Below are positions 1 to 10,689 of a DNA stretch of 64,000 nucleotides, one piece after another. The notes under the pieces are model-generated. The model did not search any database. It worked only from the letters and a program-made list of their open reading frames with translations, and was not told where the DNA came from. Source of the stretch: Adiantum capillus-veneris (lineage: Eukaryota; Streptophyta; Polypodiopsida; Polypodiales; Pteridaceae); assembly GCA_014529385.2 (NCBI GenBank), contig CM043964.1, forward strand, positions 5,551,997 through 5,615,996, written 5' to 3'. Every line of letters begins with the position of its first letter. The stretch's first letter is position 1. The position numbers and the translations under genes are program-made.

Positions 1-392
1 GGCATTGAGAGTTAAAGTGCTAGCCTCCCAATCAACGAGAGGGTTTATTTCACGAAACCATTTCATGCCTAAAATCATATCACATCCTAAGAGAGGAGAA
101 ACAACAAATCTTCTAGTGAAGGCAGTCTGTTGAATTACACATCAAGGCACTCCTTCGTGATGAGAGCGTCCATACGAGGACGAAAGCCAGAGACCTCGAT
201 AGGAGATCTCAGACTAACTTCGAAGCGGGCTCTCTCAACAAGAGAGGGGCTGATCACATCATGCATACTACCTGGGTCAAACAATATGACAAAACGGTGC
301 CCCGACGTACGACCATAACATTTAATGAGAGAATCATCAATGGGTTGAGAAACATCATTCCTGAGAAACTTTGGGCACAATCGTGTTATCAT
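1..392 (-). pseudogene. Ty3/gypsy aspartic protease region, partial (family A)
   Basis: This is the downstream part of the gag-pol of a family A element that continues off the left edge. The 85-residue frame at 135-392 contains VILFDPGSMHDVIS, which aligns by eye with the retropepsin active-site strand, but with Asp-Pro-Gly in place of the usual Asp-Ser/Thr-Gly. The frame is broken near 130 and again at the join to gag (355-392), where protease lies in a different frame. A second family A copy at 30818-31633 shows the same region at greater length. RT, RNase H and integrase, if present, lie outside the window. Confidence 0.65.
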
Positions 393-1845
393 TCATTGCA
401 TTGACAGATGTAGTGGGTGTTGTGGGTTCTTTATATTCATTCGATTCAAGCTTAGGACATGTTCGTTTTATGTGACCCTTAATGTGACAAAGAAAACAAC
501 GACCTTCCTTAGAATAAGTGCTTTGTTCTTTCGAAGTGATGTAACCTCCTACAATTCCTTGTGCTACCTTTTCATCTGGAGTAAGCTTAGGTTTAGCAAT
601 TGTGTTAGCCTTACCCTTAGATTCATTGAAAGAATTCTTTGTTGAGATACTGTTGGAAGATTGGTTAGAAGAGTTATCATTCTTACCGTTTTGAGGAGTC
701 TGAGAAGTCTGCGAGGTACTTGTGGAAGTCTTGTTCTCCTTAGGCTTTCCTTTGTTGTGCTTCATCTCGTGGGCGAGAGCAATTGCTACCGCTTTGTTGA
801 GATCGATTGGATCGAGTACCTCGACATCATACTTGATATACTCGTCCAATCCGTAAAGAAATGCCTCCTTGCGCTTCGTATCCGATTTGCGTAATTGAGT
901 GCCGAGCTGCAAAACCCGATTAGAGAAAGACATAACCGGCATACCATTTTGCTTGAGAGCTCGCCAATCGTCCTTCAATTGTGCAAGGTACTAAGGTGGC
1001 ATAAACCGCGCCTTGAGCTTGTCTTGGAAATCAGCCCAACTAAAAGAGAGGGGCGTGAAATCGTCGGCTGCCTCTAGGTGCGTGGCTAGCTGTGCCTCTT
1101 GCCATGCCTGGTACCAATTTATGGCATCACCGGCAAGGTACATAGCTGCCGTCAAAACTTTGCTATTGCTTGTTTTCTTAGTTGTCGCAAAATAAGCATT
1201 AAATTGATGCAACCAAGAATGAATAACAGTAGCATCCATCTTACCGTCATACTTACTGAAAGTCAACTTCTCTGTGACTCGATTGTGTGAATCCGCATCG
1301 TGGCTTACGCCACTTGACGAACTCCCACGATCTTTGGGTGGTTCGATCTTCGAGGCTAGGATTTGGGCTATAAATTCTTGATTGCGAAGCTCCCTTTGAG
1401 CTTCACGCTCGGCCTCCTTTTCTGCTTTGCGTTCTTTTCGTTCAGCGAGCTCGCGTTCGAGAGCAAGTCGTTGTTCTTCTTGTTTTGCGGCAAGCGCAAT
1501 GCGCTCACGTTCCTGAGCAAGTCGATTTTCTTCTTGTTTTGCAGCAAGTTTGTCGTTTCTTTCATCGCGCTCGCAGTCCTTGGCTTCTTGTGCACGGTCC
1601 TTTGCTGCTTGTTCTTCTGCTTTGCTTGCAAGTTGTGCCAAGGCAACTCGATTCGTTTCTTGTTGTTGTGCCATCATGTCCAACATCGACTTGACCATCA
1701 TCTCCATAGGAGTGAGGACAACTCGTGGCGTAGATAGCGAAGGGGGAGGGTTGGAAAAATCTCCTGGTGGGGAGAATCCTTCGTCGCCTCTCTCATGCTC
1801 ATCACCTGAATGCGAAGTATCCATGCCGCTTCGGGTGACGACCAT
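355..1845 (-). pseudogene. Ty3/gypsy gag with zinc knuckle (family A)
   Basis: Gag-like polyprotein starting MVVTRSGMDTS at 1845. The first part holds a long charged Glu/Arg/Lys-rich coiled-coil stretch (about residues 70-170). The retrotransposon gag domain follows (SWLHQFNAYFATTK, AMYLAGDAINWYQAW). A single in-frame TAG at 988-990 interrupts it; the copy at 30249 has CAG there, so this is one C-to-T change. The frame resumes (355-978) and ends with a CCHC zinc knuckle, CFLCHIKGHIKRTC. The role would be packaging of element RNA in cytoplasmic virus-like particles. The element is dead because of the stop and the downstream frameshift. Family assignment rests on the gag fold signature, the zinc knuckle and the LTR. 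Confidence 0.8.
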
Positions 1846-1857
1846 GCACTAGGATCG

Positions 1858-1990
1858 TGGGGTCTTAAGCTCACGAGGAACTTGGGTTCTTGAGGGTCTT
1901 GAGGTCCTTGATTCGTGAGAATCATGGGTTCTTGAGGTTCTTGAGTCTTGAGGGTCTTGGGTTCTTGGGGTTCTTGAGGTTTTCTTTCGC
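1858..1990 (-). repeat. TTCTTGAGG micro-repeat in family A leader
   Basis: Degenerate tandem array of about 9-12 bp units (variants of GGTTCTTGAGG on the plus strand) just upstream of gag. The same array occurs in the other family A copies at about 29380-29460 (opposite orientation) and 49440-49560. It is therefore an inherited part of the element leader and not a locus-specific microsatellite. Confidence 0.7.
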
Positions 1991-2330
1991 TTGCAAATCG
2001 CGTTGGAGAAGGATCTTCTCTTCACCCGAGTTCTACCCTTTTCTGCGGGCGCACCCCTTGGCGGCCTTGCGCTCACACCAAGGTTGCTTTTTCCCACCTC
2101 ACATCGATTGGCCGGCCGCTAAGTGCACGGTCCGCTCTCAATGAGTGAAAAGAGACACAAGGGGAGGCTGGACAAGCCCTTCTTTCTTGGGATTCCTGTC
2201 ACTCTTCAACAAAACACGATTAGGAATCGCCACGCCCAAGTAAACTTGGGTTCGTGCAATCGCAACAAGCAAAAAAAAATTATTGTGGTTCTTGTGGTTC
2301 TTTCCTTGAGTAATGCAGAACACTTCCAAA

Positions 2331-2342
2331 GCTCTGATACCA
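2331..2342 (-). other. Primer-binding site, initiator tRNA-Met type
   Basis: The minus strand reads TGGTATCAGAGC, which matches the complement of the plant initiator tRNA-Met 3' end. It lies one base from the LTR edge at 2344. This fixes the orientation (element on the minus strand) and shows that 2344-3225 is its 5' LTR. Confidence 0.9.
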
Positions 2343-2343
2343 A

Positions 2344-3225
2344 TGTAAGGTGCAGCGGAATGAATGTTGTATTTTCTCAAGATTAGTGATCTTTATTGCT
2401 CAAGGTTCCTTTTAGTTCTTAGGGAAAGAGAGAGCTTTCCGTCTTATGGAGAGTGTTGTGATCACGAACAAAGTGGGTGGATATTGTGCATGCAAGTGAA
2501 TGAGACTGAGAGAAGGAGAGAGAAGAGATACAACTGTTTTTCTTGCTATTTTAATGGCTGAAATGACTGTTTTGATCGGGGTTCCTGCTAAAGGGAAAAC
2601 GCTGAACTGAAAGGCTTCTTTGGCTGCGTTTTTAAAGAGGTTTGCACCTGCTGAAAACGCTGTATACGCTGATGTATATCTGCTGAAAAACGCTGGCCCT
2701 TTAGGCTGATCTGCTGCCGGGACTATCGCCACAAGGGGGGGAGAACTTCAGGGCGAGGATGCTCTATGAAAAATGCCAAGGTGATGGGAGGTATGGCGAT
2801 GGGGGTTCATGAGGGAGGGTACTGCTGAGAAGTTGCCTGTTGAGCGGGAAGCTCCTGCTGCCTCTTCTGCCAGAAAGTGCTAACTTGGGTTTGCTTATAT
2901 ATCAACTTAGCAAAATTGCCCTACCTACTTTTGTTGGAAAGTCACTTGAAAATAATAAGTGAAAATAACCAAAAATAGGAAAATAGGCTAAATGCACTGG
3001 AAAATTCCCCTAACTGATGCTAATGGATTCTGATGGGAATTCCGATGATCATGCTGTGTGCAACCGGAGGATATGCATCTATGCTAAGTGATTGGGCATG
3101 CACGGTCTGCGAGTAGACTCACAAAAGTGTCAGATCACTGCTAATCTAGACTGACTGAACTGACTGAACCCTGTTGTGGTATGGCTTGTCCACGGACACA
3201 TAGGGTTGGGATGTGTCACGTGACA
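2344..3225 (-). repeat. 5' LTR of family A element (882 bp)
   Basis: On the minus strand it starts TGTCACGTGACA at 3225 and ends CCGCTGCACCTTACA at 2344. The U3 tip is a 12-bp perfect palindrome holding a CACGTG G-box. Inside are blocks shared with the other family A LTRs: the GCACACAGCATGATCAT block, the CACTTA/TAAGTG hairpin, and a TATATAAGC TATA-like site (about 2895-2903). It is about 340 bp shorter than the LTRs at 47186 and 49909, mostly because the repeated AAAACGCT (AGCGTTTT) region is reduced. Confidence 0.85.
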
Positions 3226-4806
3226 TACACATGCAAGAACCCAAACTTTTTACTGACCCAATCCCAGAAACTTCAATGGAGCTCAACTTTAGATAAGGAC
3301 AAACACATGCACATCAAATGAGTTTTCATAGTTAATCATCGGAATTACAACAGGCAAAGGGTATTCCAGTATCTCTCTTAATCTTCTTGGCCCGAACATA
3401 AAGACTATGCGTTGTTGGAAAAAAATTTCCTGGACACATGAACATTTATCTGGATTCTTTGTGTTAAATGAAAAGGAGTGAGTTGAGGTCCGTTTTGATC
3501 ATCTATTAAAGCCAACCATGCAGCTGCCAAGAAGGCACACCTGACTTATCCTCTTATTTTTCGAGAATTTCAACAACATAACAACATAAATGGCTCAAAA
3601 GACCAAAAAACCAGCCATCACAACTTGGAAAAATTTTGGCAAAGTTTCCCCAGAAGTAGAGCAGTAAGAACCCAAAATATAGACTGTATATGTATGCATA
3701 ACATGCCAACAATAGAACCCGAGCATCAAGTCGGAATCACTAGTACATAGCCTATGGCGAGGTCACGAAAAGGGTGCTCTAGCCACCTGTATCACCGAAA
3801 GGATCTCACATTTGAGAATCCCCCAGCTCAATAAAACCTCACGCTATCGACCCTCTCACGAACGCTTATGCAAACCTCGTATAGTCAAGTCTCATAAATG
3901 ACTATCTTCCAGACCAAGTCTCAGAAATGGCTGGGATTGCCAAAAAAAAACCAAGTATCGCTCCACAAAGGGCGTACAATGGCAGTATCCACAAGTAACG
4001 TACAATACCAGACAATGTGCTCAAACAGGCGCCAAATGATACATACCCACGGCAACTGCAAGTGACTCCCACTTGCCAGTATATCACTCTACTCCAGCTA
4101 CCTGTACCTGTGTGAATCACCTGTACCTGTACCTGTAACCTGTAATCTGTGATCTGTGATTTGCAACCTGTAATCCCGAAGCTGAAGGTACTTAAAGAAG
4201 ATCTTTCGTGGGGACATGAGCGGGATGGAAACACACACAACGCCTCTATAATGACCCGACACACACTCTTGGGATGATACACAACACTATGGGGCACCAC
4301 TCGGCTTACACAACCCACCTAGCCGAGACAGGGAACACACCGATGGAGTGACAGGAGAGAGACTTTCCATTTGTTCACTCCACACAAAGAGAGAGAGAGA
4401 CACACACACACACACACACACAAAAACTTAGCTAAAAAGAGGAGAATTTTTGAAGTTTAGATACAATTGAGCTTGGGCCAACACCAATGGGACAAATAGC
4501 TCACACAATATGGGTAAAATATGCCAGATACAATCACAAATTGGAGCAGGAAAAAGCTTCACTCGTAGAAGAAACTTACACAGTCAAAACAGCAGGAAAA
4601 CAGTAAGGAATTTGGCAAAATGGACAGCGCCATCGCGTCCGGAACGGCCCAAAACCCCAGTCTACAATGTCAAAGAGCTCAAATCCGACCTCGGATGAGC
4701 AGTTTATGGCCAAAACGGACTCCAAAAACAGCAAAAACTCAGTTGCAGTCGTTCCTCCTCTTCTCTCCACGTTTTTTCTGGTCCTCTCTCAAGTTTTTCA
4801 CTTTCC
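3226..4806. other. Non-coding stretch, no recognisable gene
   Basis: No ORF here resembles a known protein. The visible structure is a decayed CTGTACCTGT-type repeat at about 4103-4176 and a (GA)n(CA)n microsatellite at about 4388-4424. Sequence from about 4440 to 4811 continues across the Copia-1 insertion at 10107, so it is the pre-insertion target DNA. Confidence 0.5.
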
Positions 4807-4811
4807 ACACT

Positions 4812-5091
4812 TGTGGGGTAGCAGGAGAGAGAGCCCACTTGCTACTCTATGCAATGAGAGTGAAGGAGAAGAGAAGAGTGGCGCAGAAGAAGCACACGCA
4901 GAGAAAAAATACGTGAGAGAGAGAGAGAACTCGTAGAAGTTTGGGAAAAGTCACAATAGTCATTTTGGGCTTGACCTTTGAGTATATGAGTAAGTGACTA
5001 GGGGGCCATTCACACTTGGGCCCCCTCACTTATAAGTCTTTTAACTTATAAGTTAATAAGTACAAGGCACTTAGGCCTTTATTCCCTAACA
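4812..5091 (-). repeat. 3' LTR of Copia-1
   Basis: 280-bp terminal repeat. On the minus strand it begins TGTTAGGGAATAAAGG and ends CTACCCCACA. It contains a symmetric TTATAAGTTAATAAG-type AT-rich block and GA-rich runs. The sister copy is 9827-10106. Confidence 0.92.
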
Positions 5092-5170
5092 ACCTCCCAC
5101 CTAAAGGCAATGTACCTTGGGAGATCAAAGAATCAGCTAACTATGATACATCAGCTGATCATGCACTTAC

Positions 5171-5848
5171 TCATCCAACACCCATCATCTGACGGCAATA
5201 TGCAAACCGCTCTGCTGGAAGACTCTTGGTCAAAAGATCTGCAGGATTGTCATCTGTGTGCACCTTGACAAGTGTAATGCTCTTGTCATCAAGCACACTC
5301 CTGATAAAATGATACTTCACCTCTATGTGCTTTGTCTTGGCATGAAAAACAGGATTCCTTGCAAGCATAATAGCACTCTGACTATCACAGTGTAGCACAG
5401 GAACCGGTGACTTAATGCCAAGCTCTTCTACCAAACGCATGAGCCACAAAGCTTCTTTGCATGCCTCAGTGGCAGCCACATACTCAGCCTCAGTGGTAGA
5501 CAAAGCAACACATTTTTGCAGTCTAGAAATCCAAGAAACTGCACCTCCTGTGAATGTAAACACATATCCAGAGGTAGACTTCCTGCAATCTGGATGTCCA
5601 GCAAAATCTGCATCTGTAAAGCCATGCACAGATGTCTCACTCTTCCCAAAACAAATGCACAAGTCTTTAGTGCCTTTCAAGTATCTCAAGATACACTTCA
5701 CTGCTTCCCAATGCTTTTTGCCAGGATTGCTCATGTACCTGCTTACCACTCCCACCGCAAATGCAATGTCCGGACGTGTAGCAACCATAGCATACATCAA
5801 ACTGCCAACGGCTGATGCATAAGGAATCTTGGCCATTTCAGCCCGCAT
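5171..5848 (-). CDS. Copia-1 RNase H domain (frameshifted 3' part of pol)
   Basis: A 225-residue frame carrying the end of the Copia RT connection and the RNase H domain. YASAVGSLMYAMVATRPDIA is the canonical Copia pre-RNase H block. TDADFAGHPDCRKSTSGY supplies the first catalytic Asp, TTEAEYVAATEA the Glu, and HCDSQSAIMLARNP the next Asp. The C-terminus ends PADLLTKSLP and then a short tail, as in full-length Copia pol. RNase H would degrade the RNA of RNA/DNA hybrids during reverse transcription. The frame is offset from the upstream 1133-residue frame. The break lies near 5930-5936, in a GGGGAAAGG run, consistent with a single-base indel. The annotated start is only the first Met of this frame, not a true start. 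Confidence 0.85.
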   Translation of the reverse strand: MRAEMAKIPYASAVGSLMYAMVATRPDIAFAVGVVSRYMSNPGKKHWEAVKCILRYLKGTKDLCICFGKSETSVHGFTDADFAGHPDCRKSTSGYVFTFTGGAVSWISRLQKCVALSTTEAEYVAATEACKEALWLMRLVEELGIKSPVPVLHCDSQSAIMLARNPVFHAKTKHIEVKYHFIRSVLDDKSITLVKVHTDDNPADLLTKSLPAERFAYCRQMMGVG

Positions 5849-5883
5849 ATCATCTGTGTTTGGGCAGTCATGTGCAGTCAGTT

Positions 5884-8800
5884 TTACATATGGAGGCAGC
5901 GGAGTACCAAGTGCCTTTCCCCATCCATATGAAAACGATGTAGCACCTTATTAACATAATCTCGTTGAGATAGATACAGACGCCTGTTGGGTCTATCTCG
6001 AGAGATACGCATGTCCAAAATATGATTAGCATCACCAAGATCCTTCATGTCAAAGCGATTCTTTAAGCTTTGCTGTAATGCATCCAACTCCGTGACATTT
6101 TTACCCGCAATAAGCATGTCATCAACATACAAAATCAGCAATAGAAGAGATCCATCACTTGCCGTTTTGATATACAAACAGTGATCAGAATTACTTCTTT
6201 TGTATCCTTGAGACCTCATGAATGTATCAAACTTGTGATACCATGCACGGGGAGACTGTTTCAAACCATACAAGCTCTTCAAGAGTCTACATACTTTCTT
6301 CTCTTGCCCCTTTGACACAAAACCTTCTGGCTGCATCATATAGATCATCTCAAGCAAATCGCCATGCAAAAACGTTGTTTTGACATCCATTTGCTTTAAC
6401 TCCATATCTTCAGAAGCAACCAGGCCTAAAACAAGACGTAATGTGGCAAGCTTTACAACAGGAGAAAAAATCTCATCAAAATCAACACCATGCTTTTGCT
6501 TGTACCCTTTAGCAACCAAACGTGCCTTGTACTTAGAAGAAGCATCAGATGTGACCTTGGTCTTGTAAACCCATTTACATGGCAGAGCCTTATGCCCTTT
6601 AGGCAAATCAACCAAGTCCCATGTATGGTTTTTCTCCAAAGACTGCATTTCCGAAACCATTGCTTTGAACCATTTCTTACTGTCTTCCCGTTGCATAGCC
6701 TCTTTATAGCAAGACGGCTCACCACAATCAGTAAGCATGACATAGTCCAAAGACGGTTCATATCTATCGGGGGGCCTCGTCACCCGAGTAGACCTACGCA
6801 CCCAATGATCCATAACAGGTGGATTTTCAGCCTGTAAACCATCAAAAACAGCAGGCTGTTCAGCCGGTTGCATCGCAACAACGGGCGGTCTAGGAGCATC
6901 AACCTGTTCCCCTACCTGTGGTGCATCAATGGCAACTTGTTGGGGCTGATTTTCAGCAGCTAATGGCTGATTTTCAGCACCATTTTCAGCATGTAAAGGC
7001 TGCTGAACATTGGGCCTTCTTGGCTGTCCATATGTAACATCTTCACGAAAAACAACCCGGCGCACTTCCTCGACCTTTGTGGGCTGTTTGAGCATGCAAT
7101 TCTCATTGAAGATGACATCATTGCTGCGTATGATTTTCCGTAATGCGGGATCCCATAATCTATACCCCATTTCACCATCCTCACCATATCCTAGGAAAAT
7201 GCACTTATGAGACTTTGGTTCTAGTTTGGTGCGCAGTTCACTCCGGATGTGAACATAGGCCTCACAACCAAACACTCTTAAATGTGCATATGAGGGTGGC
7301 TTGCCAGACCACACCTCCTCAGGCACCTTTCCACCCAAAGCCTTGCTAGGTGAGCGATTAATCAAGTGAATAGCTATTTGCACAGCTTCTGCCCAAAAAC
7401 CATGAGGTAATGCAGCATGTGACAGCATACTCCGAACTTTCTCTTGGATAGTCCGGTTCAACCTCTCTGCAACTCCAATCTGAGAGGGATTAAAAGGAGC
7501 AGTGAGCTCTCTTTTAATACCTTTAGTAGCAAAAAAGTCAGTAAATGCTTTTGATACATACTCCCCCCCATTGTCTGAGCGCAAAGACCTAAGCTTCTTG
7601 TCAGTTTGATTCTCAACAAACGCAAGAGACTTCTTGAAAGTATCCAAAACATCGCTTTTAGCACGTATTGGATACACCCACACCTTACGTGTAGCATCAT
7701 CGATAAACGAGACAAAATATTTCTTTCCCCCTAAGGACAACTGTTGCATTTCACATACATCGGAATGCACTAAGTCTAACCTGTCAGACTTCAAAGAAAG
7801 AGACCTTTTGTGCGGTGTTTGACTGTGCTTACCATAAATACAGTGCTCACAATGAGAAAAATCAGCATACCTCAAACACGGCAAATAACCACAACGAGAC
7901 AGAGTTTCCATTCCTCTTTTACTCATGTGTCCTAACCGGCCATGCCACAAAGAAACACTTGGCTGCTCGGTTACGGCGACAACATGGTCACGCACACTAG
8001 ATACATGCAAAGGATACAAAGTGTCCGATTTACAACCCTTGGCTACAACCCGGGCCCCTTTACAAATTTTCCACTTGCTATCACCAAAAGTGGTGTGATA
8101 GCCTGCATCATCTAGCTGCCCTGTACTAATCAAACTCTTCTTGAGTTGTGGCACATGGCGTACTTTGTGCAAAACAAAAGTCATACCATCAGCAAAGGAA
8201 AACTGGACACTGCCAATACCTGCAATGTCACATGCATAGTTGTCTCCCAAATAAACAGTGCCCTGCACCTCACCTGAGTACTGTGTAAACCAATCCCTAT
8301 GAGGTGTTACATGAAAGGAGGCACCTGAATCAAGAATCCAAGTATGCATGTCCACATCAGAACCCATAGCAAGGGTATGTGCATCCACAGAAGAGGCATT
8401 GAGTACATCAGTGTTGCTGTCACTGTCACAACTACTAGCAACATTGATTTCCTCAATCAACACAGTGCTCTTCTTGGCATGTCCCTTGTCCTTTGCATCA
8501 GTTTCAGCACCCTTGTTCTTCTCTTTCTTCCACTCATAGCATTCCCGTTTATAATGCCCTTTCTTTCCACAATGATGACACACAACATCTTTCCTACGAG
8601 ATTTGCTGCGTGCCCTGTCCTTACTGTCAGATTTCTCCCTCTGTTGAGACCTGCCTCTCAAGTGCAATGCATTAGAAGACCCACCTGTGGTGTTCTTCCT
8701 GTTCATCTCTTCCATCAAGAGAGAACTCTCTACATCTGCATACTTAAGTGACGCACTTGAGTTACTAAGAGCTGTCCGGAATACATCCCAACTCTCGGGC

Positions 8801-9285
8801 AATGTGCATAGCAGAAAAGTAGCTTTGAACTCCTCATCAATCGTGAATTTCAGCTCTGTCAGTTGGCTGAAAATAGAATTGAATTCATTGAGGTGCACTG
8901 ACATGTGCGTGCCCTCCTTCATGCGGAGATCCATAAGCTTCTTAAGCCAATACACTTTACTGGCAGCACTCTGCTGTGCATACAACTCGTCTAAACGCTT
9001 CCACATGCCCCATGCTGTCTGCTCATTCTCTACATTGAAGAGTGAATTGTCAGACACCGAAAGCATGATCGTGGAGCGAACCAACTCGTCCACTTCTTCC
9101 CATTCTTCAACCTCCATATAATCCGGTTTCACACCCTGTAACTTAATAGGTTTCGCCTGTTTCTTCTGCAACATCACATTATAACATTGCTTCTTCCATA
9201 TAGCAAAGTTATGGGCCCCTTCAAGCTTGCGAATGTGCAACAAATTGCCACTTTCACTGCTAGAAGCCATTCTGAGTGATTGCAA
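5884..9285 (-). CDS. Copia-1 gag-protease-integrase-RT polyprotein
   Basis: A 1133-residue frame, probably starting at the sixth residue (MASSSESGN). Domains in order: UBN2-type gag (about 20-200); CCHC zinc knuckle CHHCGKKGHYKREC (about 236-249); retropepsin WILDSGASFHVT (about 317); GAG-pre-integrase LWHGRLGHMS (about 450); integrase core with catalytic Asp in LVHSDVCEM, Asp in SDNGGEY and Glu in VAERLNRT; and Copia RT from WVYKTKV through LYGLKQSPRAWY to the YVDDML active site (about 1068). It would make the particle, process itself, copy the RNA and integrate the cDNA. All catalytic motifs are intact. The single defect seen is the frameshift ending this frame before RNase H. Confidence 0.93.
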   Translation of the reverse strand: MQSLRMASSSESGNLLHIRKLEGAHNFAIWKKQCYNVMLQKKQAKPIKLQGVKPDYMEVEEWEEVDELVRSTIMLSVSDNSLFNVENEQTAWGMWKRLDELYAQQSAASKVYWLKKLMDLRMKEGTHMSVHLNEFNSIFSQLTELKFTIDEEFKATFLLCTLPESWDVFRTALSNSSASLKYADVESSLLMEEMNRKNTTGGSSNALHLRGRSQQREKSDSKDRARSKSRRKDVVCHHCGKKGHYKRECYEWKKEKNKGAETDAKDKGHAKKSTVLIEEINVASSCDSDSNTDVLNASSVDAHTLAMGSDVDMHTWILDSGASFHVTPHRDWFTQYSGEVQGTVYLGDNYACDIAGIGSVQFSFADGMTFVLHKVRHVPQLKKSLISTGQLDDAGYHTTFGDSKWKICKGARVVAKGCKSDTLYPLHVSSVRDHVVAVTEQPSVSLWHGRLGHMSKRGMETLSRCGYLPCLRYADFSHCEHCIYGKHSQTPHKRSLSLKSDRLDLVHSDVCEMQQLSLGGKKYFVSFIDDATRKVWVYPIRAKSDVLDTFKKSLAFVENQTDKKLRSLRSDNGGEYVSKAFTDFFATKGIKRELTAPFNPSQIGVAERLNRTIQEKVRSMLSHAALPHGFWAEAVQIAIHLINRSPSKALGGKVPEEVWSGKPPSYAHLRVFGCEAYVHIRSELRTKLEPKSHKCIFLGYGEDGEMGYRLWDPALRKIIRSNDVIFNENCMLKQPTKVEEVRRVVFREDVTYGQPRRPNVQQPLHAENGAENQPLAAENQPQQVAIDAPQVGEQVDAPRPPVVAMQPAEQPAVFDGLQAENPPVMDHWVRRSTRVTRPPDRYEPSLDYVMLTDCGEPSCYKEAMQREDSKKWFKAMVSEMQSLEKNHTWDLVDLPKGHKALPCKWVYKTKVTSDASSKYKARLVAKGYKQKHGVDFDEIFSPVVKLATLRLVLGLVASEDMELKQMDVKTTFLHGDLLEMIYMMQPEGFVSKGQEKKVCRLLKSLYGLKQSPRAWYHKFDTFMRSQGYKRSNSDHCLYIKTASDGSLLLLILYVDDMLIAGKNVTELDALQQSLKNRFDMKDLGDANHILDMRISRDRPNRRLYLSQRDYVNKVLHRFHMDGERHLVLRCLHM

Positions 9286-9812
9286 ACACTGAAACCCTGT
9301 TTTGCCGACCTAAACACGCCCAAATGTGCGCAATCGGGCAAAAAACAGCTTGCTGTTACAGAAAAACAGCGAGCAAATTTCACACGAAATCACCCCAAAA
9401 CGGCGTACATTCACTGCCAAACCCTTACCAAAGGTTTCCACAAGGTGTATACATCATTTGCTTGCTGAAATTCCCTGTTTTAGGGCAAAAATCAGACCTG
9501 TAAACACCTGTTTTGCTGAATTTTCAGAACCTCGTTGGTGGAAACACCTGTAAGATTGACCTGTGAGACTTGCCCTAATGAAATTGCATCAAATTGACCC
9601 CGAAATTGGTCAATTTCAGCAGAAATAGGCTGCTGTTCGCCAGTTTTTGAAACCCTAATTTTGGGGAAACTGTCACCGGAGGTCGATTCTACACGGTGAG
9701 AGGATCCCTTCGCGACAGAGTTGATCGAAAACGGTTGAATATCCTTCCCACAGCGAGCGAGAACAGAATTCTGATCTGTGTTGCGAAAAATGGCTCTCTT
9801 GGAAACCCTAAA

Positions 9813-9824
9813 GCTCTGATACCA
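9813..9824 (-). other. Copia-1 primer-binding site
   Basis: The minus strand reads TGGTATCAGAGC, complementary to the initiator tRNA-Met 3' end. It lies two bases from the 5' LTR edge at 9827. Confidence 0.9.
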
Positions 9825-9826
9825 TG

Positions 9827-10106
9827 TGTGGGGTAGCAGGAGAGAGAGCCCACTTGCTACTCTATGCAATGAGAGTGAAGGAGAAGAGGAGAGTGGCGCA
9901 GAAGAAGCACACGCAGAGAAAAAATACGTAAGAGAGAGAGAGAACTCGTAGAAGTTTGGGAAAAGTCACAATAGTCATTTTGGGCTTGACCTTTGAGTAT
10001 ATGAGTAAGTGACTAGGGGGCCATTCACACTTGGACCCCCTCACTTATAAGTCTTTTAACTTATAAGTTAATAAGTACAAGGCACTTAGGCCTTTATTCC
10101 CTAACA
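9827..10106 (-). repeat. 5' LTR of Copia-1
   Basis: 280-bp LTR, nearly identical to 4812-5091 (three substitutions seen). Its outer end abuts the TSD ACACT at 10107-10111. Confidence 0.92.
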
Positions 10107-10111
10107 ACACT

Positions 10112-10689
10112 TAGCTTTATTACTTGGACACCTTTGGCCTTTTAGTTGACCTCAAACGGACCCCGAACAGGCCAAAAAGTGGTCTCGCAGTGCATAGTTG
10201 TCACCCTGCTGCATCCATCCGCACATCTGGCACTCAACTTTTTCCAATAATGCATCCTGCAATCACGTGAAGTGGACCCCAAATACAATTCTCATGATGG
10301 CCTTTTTGCATAATTATCACAAGGAAACACCCACGTTGTGTCCGTACTTATCCACGTGCAACTATTGACTCCATTCGACCTCTTGACATCACTAGATGCC
10401 ATCTGACGCGCCTGCTTGACTCATGTCGGCCCCCCGCGGATAGCTTCCTCGAGAAGTTTTACGCGCTACCAACTCCTCATTATTATAGAAAAAACGCACT
10501 GGTACTGGTGATAGTGAAAATCGATGCACTATGTACTTTGTACATGCTGTCCTACCTGTACACATGTGGGCCCCACGTAGCCACCTGGCTCTGGAAAATG
10601 GGCAATTCTTTATTTAATGCACCATGCGTGTGTATATACATATACGCAATCCCTTGCTCCAAAAAACTCCTAGCAAAGTCTTACGTGTG
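10112..10689. other. Non-coding target DNA right of Copia-1
   Basis: Continuation of the sequence interrupted at 4811. No gene, RNA or repeat recognised. Confidence 0.4.

Larger units (their letters stand above)
4812..10106 (-). mobile_element. Complete Copia LTR retrotransposon (Copia-1)
   Basis: 5295-bp element on the minus strand, flanked by 5-bp target-site duplications ACACT (4807-4811 and 10107-10111). The LTRs are 280 bp each (4812-5091 and 9827-10106); by eye they differ at about three positions, which suggests a fairly recent insertion. The primer-binding site is at 9813-9824 (initiator tRNA-Met type), and a purine-rich tract lies beside the 3' LTR (5092-5104 on the plus strand reads AACCTCCCACCTA). 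The order gag, protease, integrase, RT, RNase H is diagnostic of Copia (Pseudoviridae). One frameshift separates RT from RNase H. Confidence 0.95.

Noticed and set aside
1363-1852. Several open frames on the strand opposite the family A gag
   Set aside because: They mirror the charged coiled-coil coding repeats of gag and have no independent features.
3902-4318. 138-residue minus-strand frame
   Set aside because: It spans a decayed CTGTACCTGT repeat, has no recognisable domain and no coding bias I can see.
4388-4424. (GA)n(CA)n run considered as an LTR or element boundary
   Set aside because: No matching second copy or TSD nearby; treated as a microsatellite.
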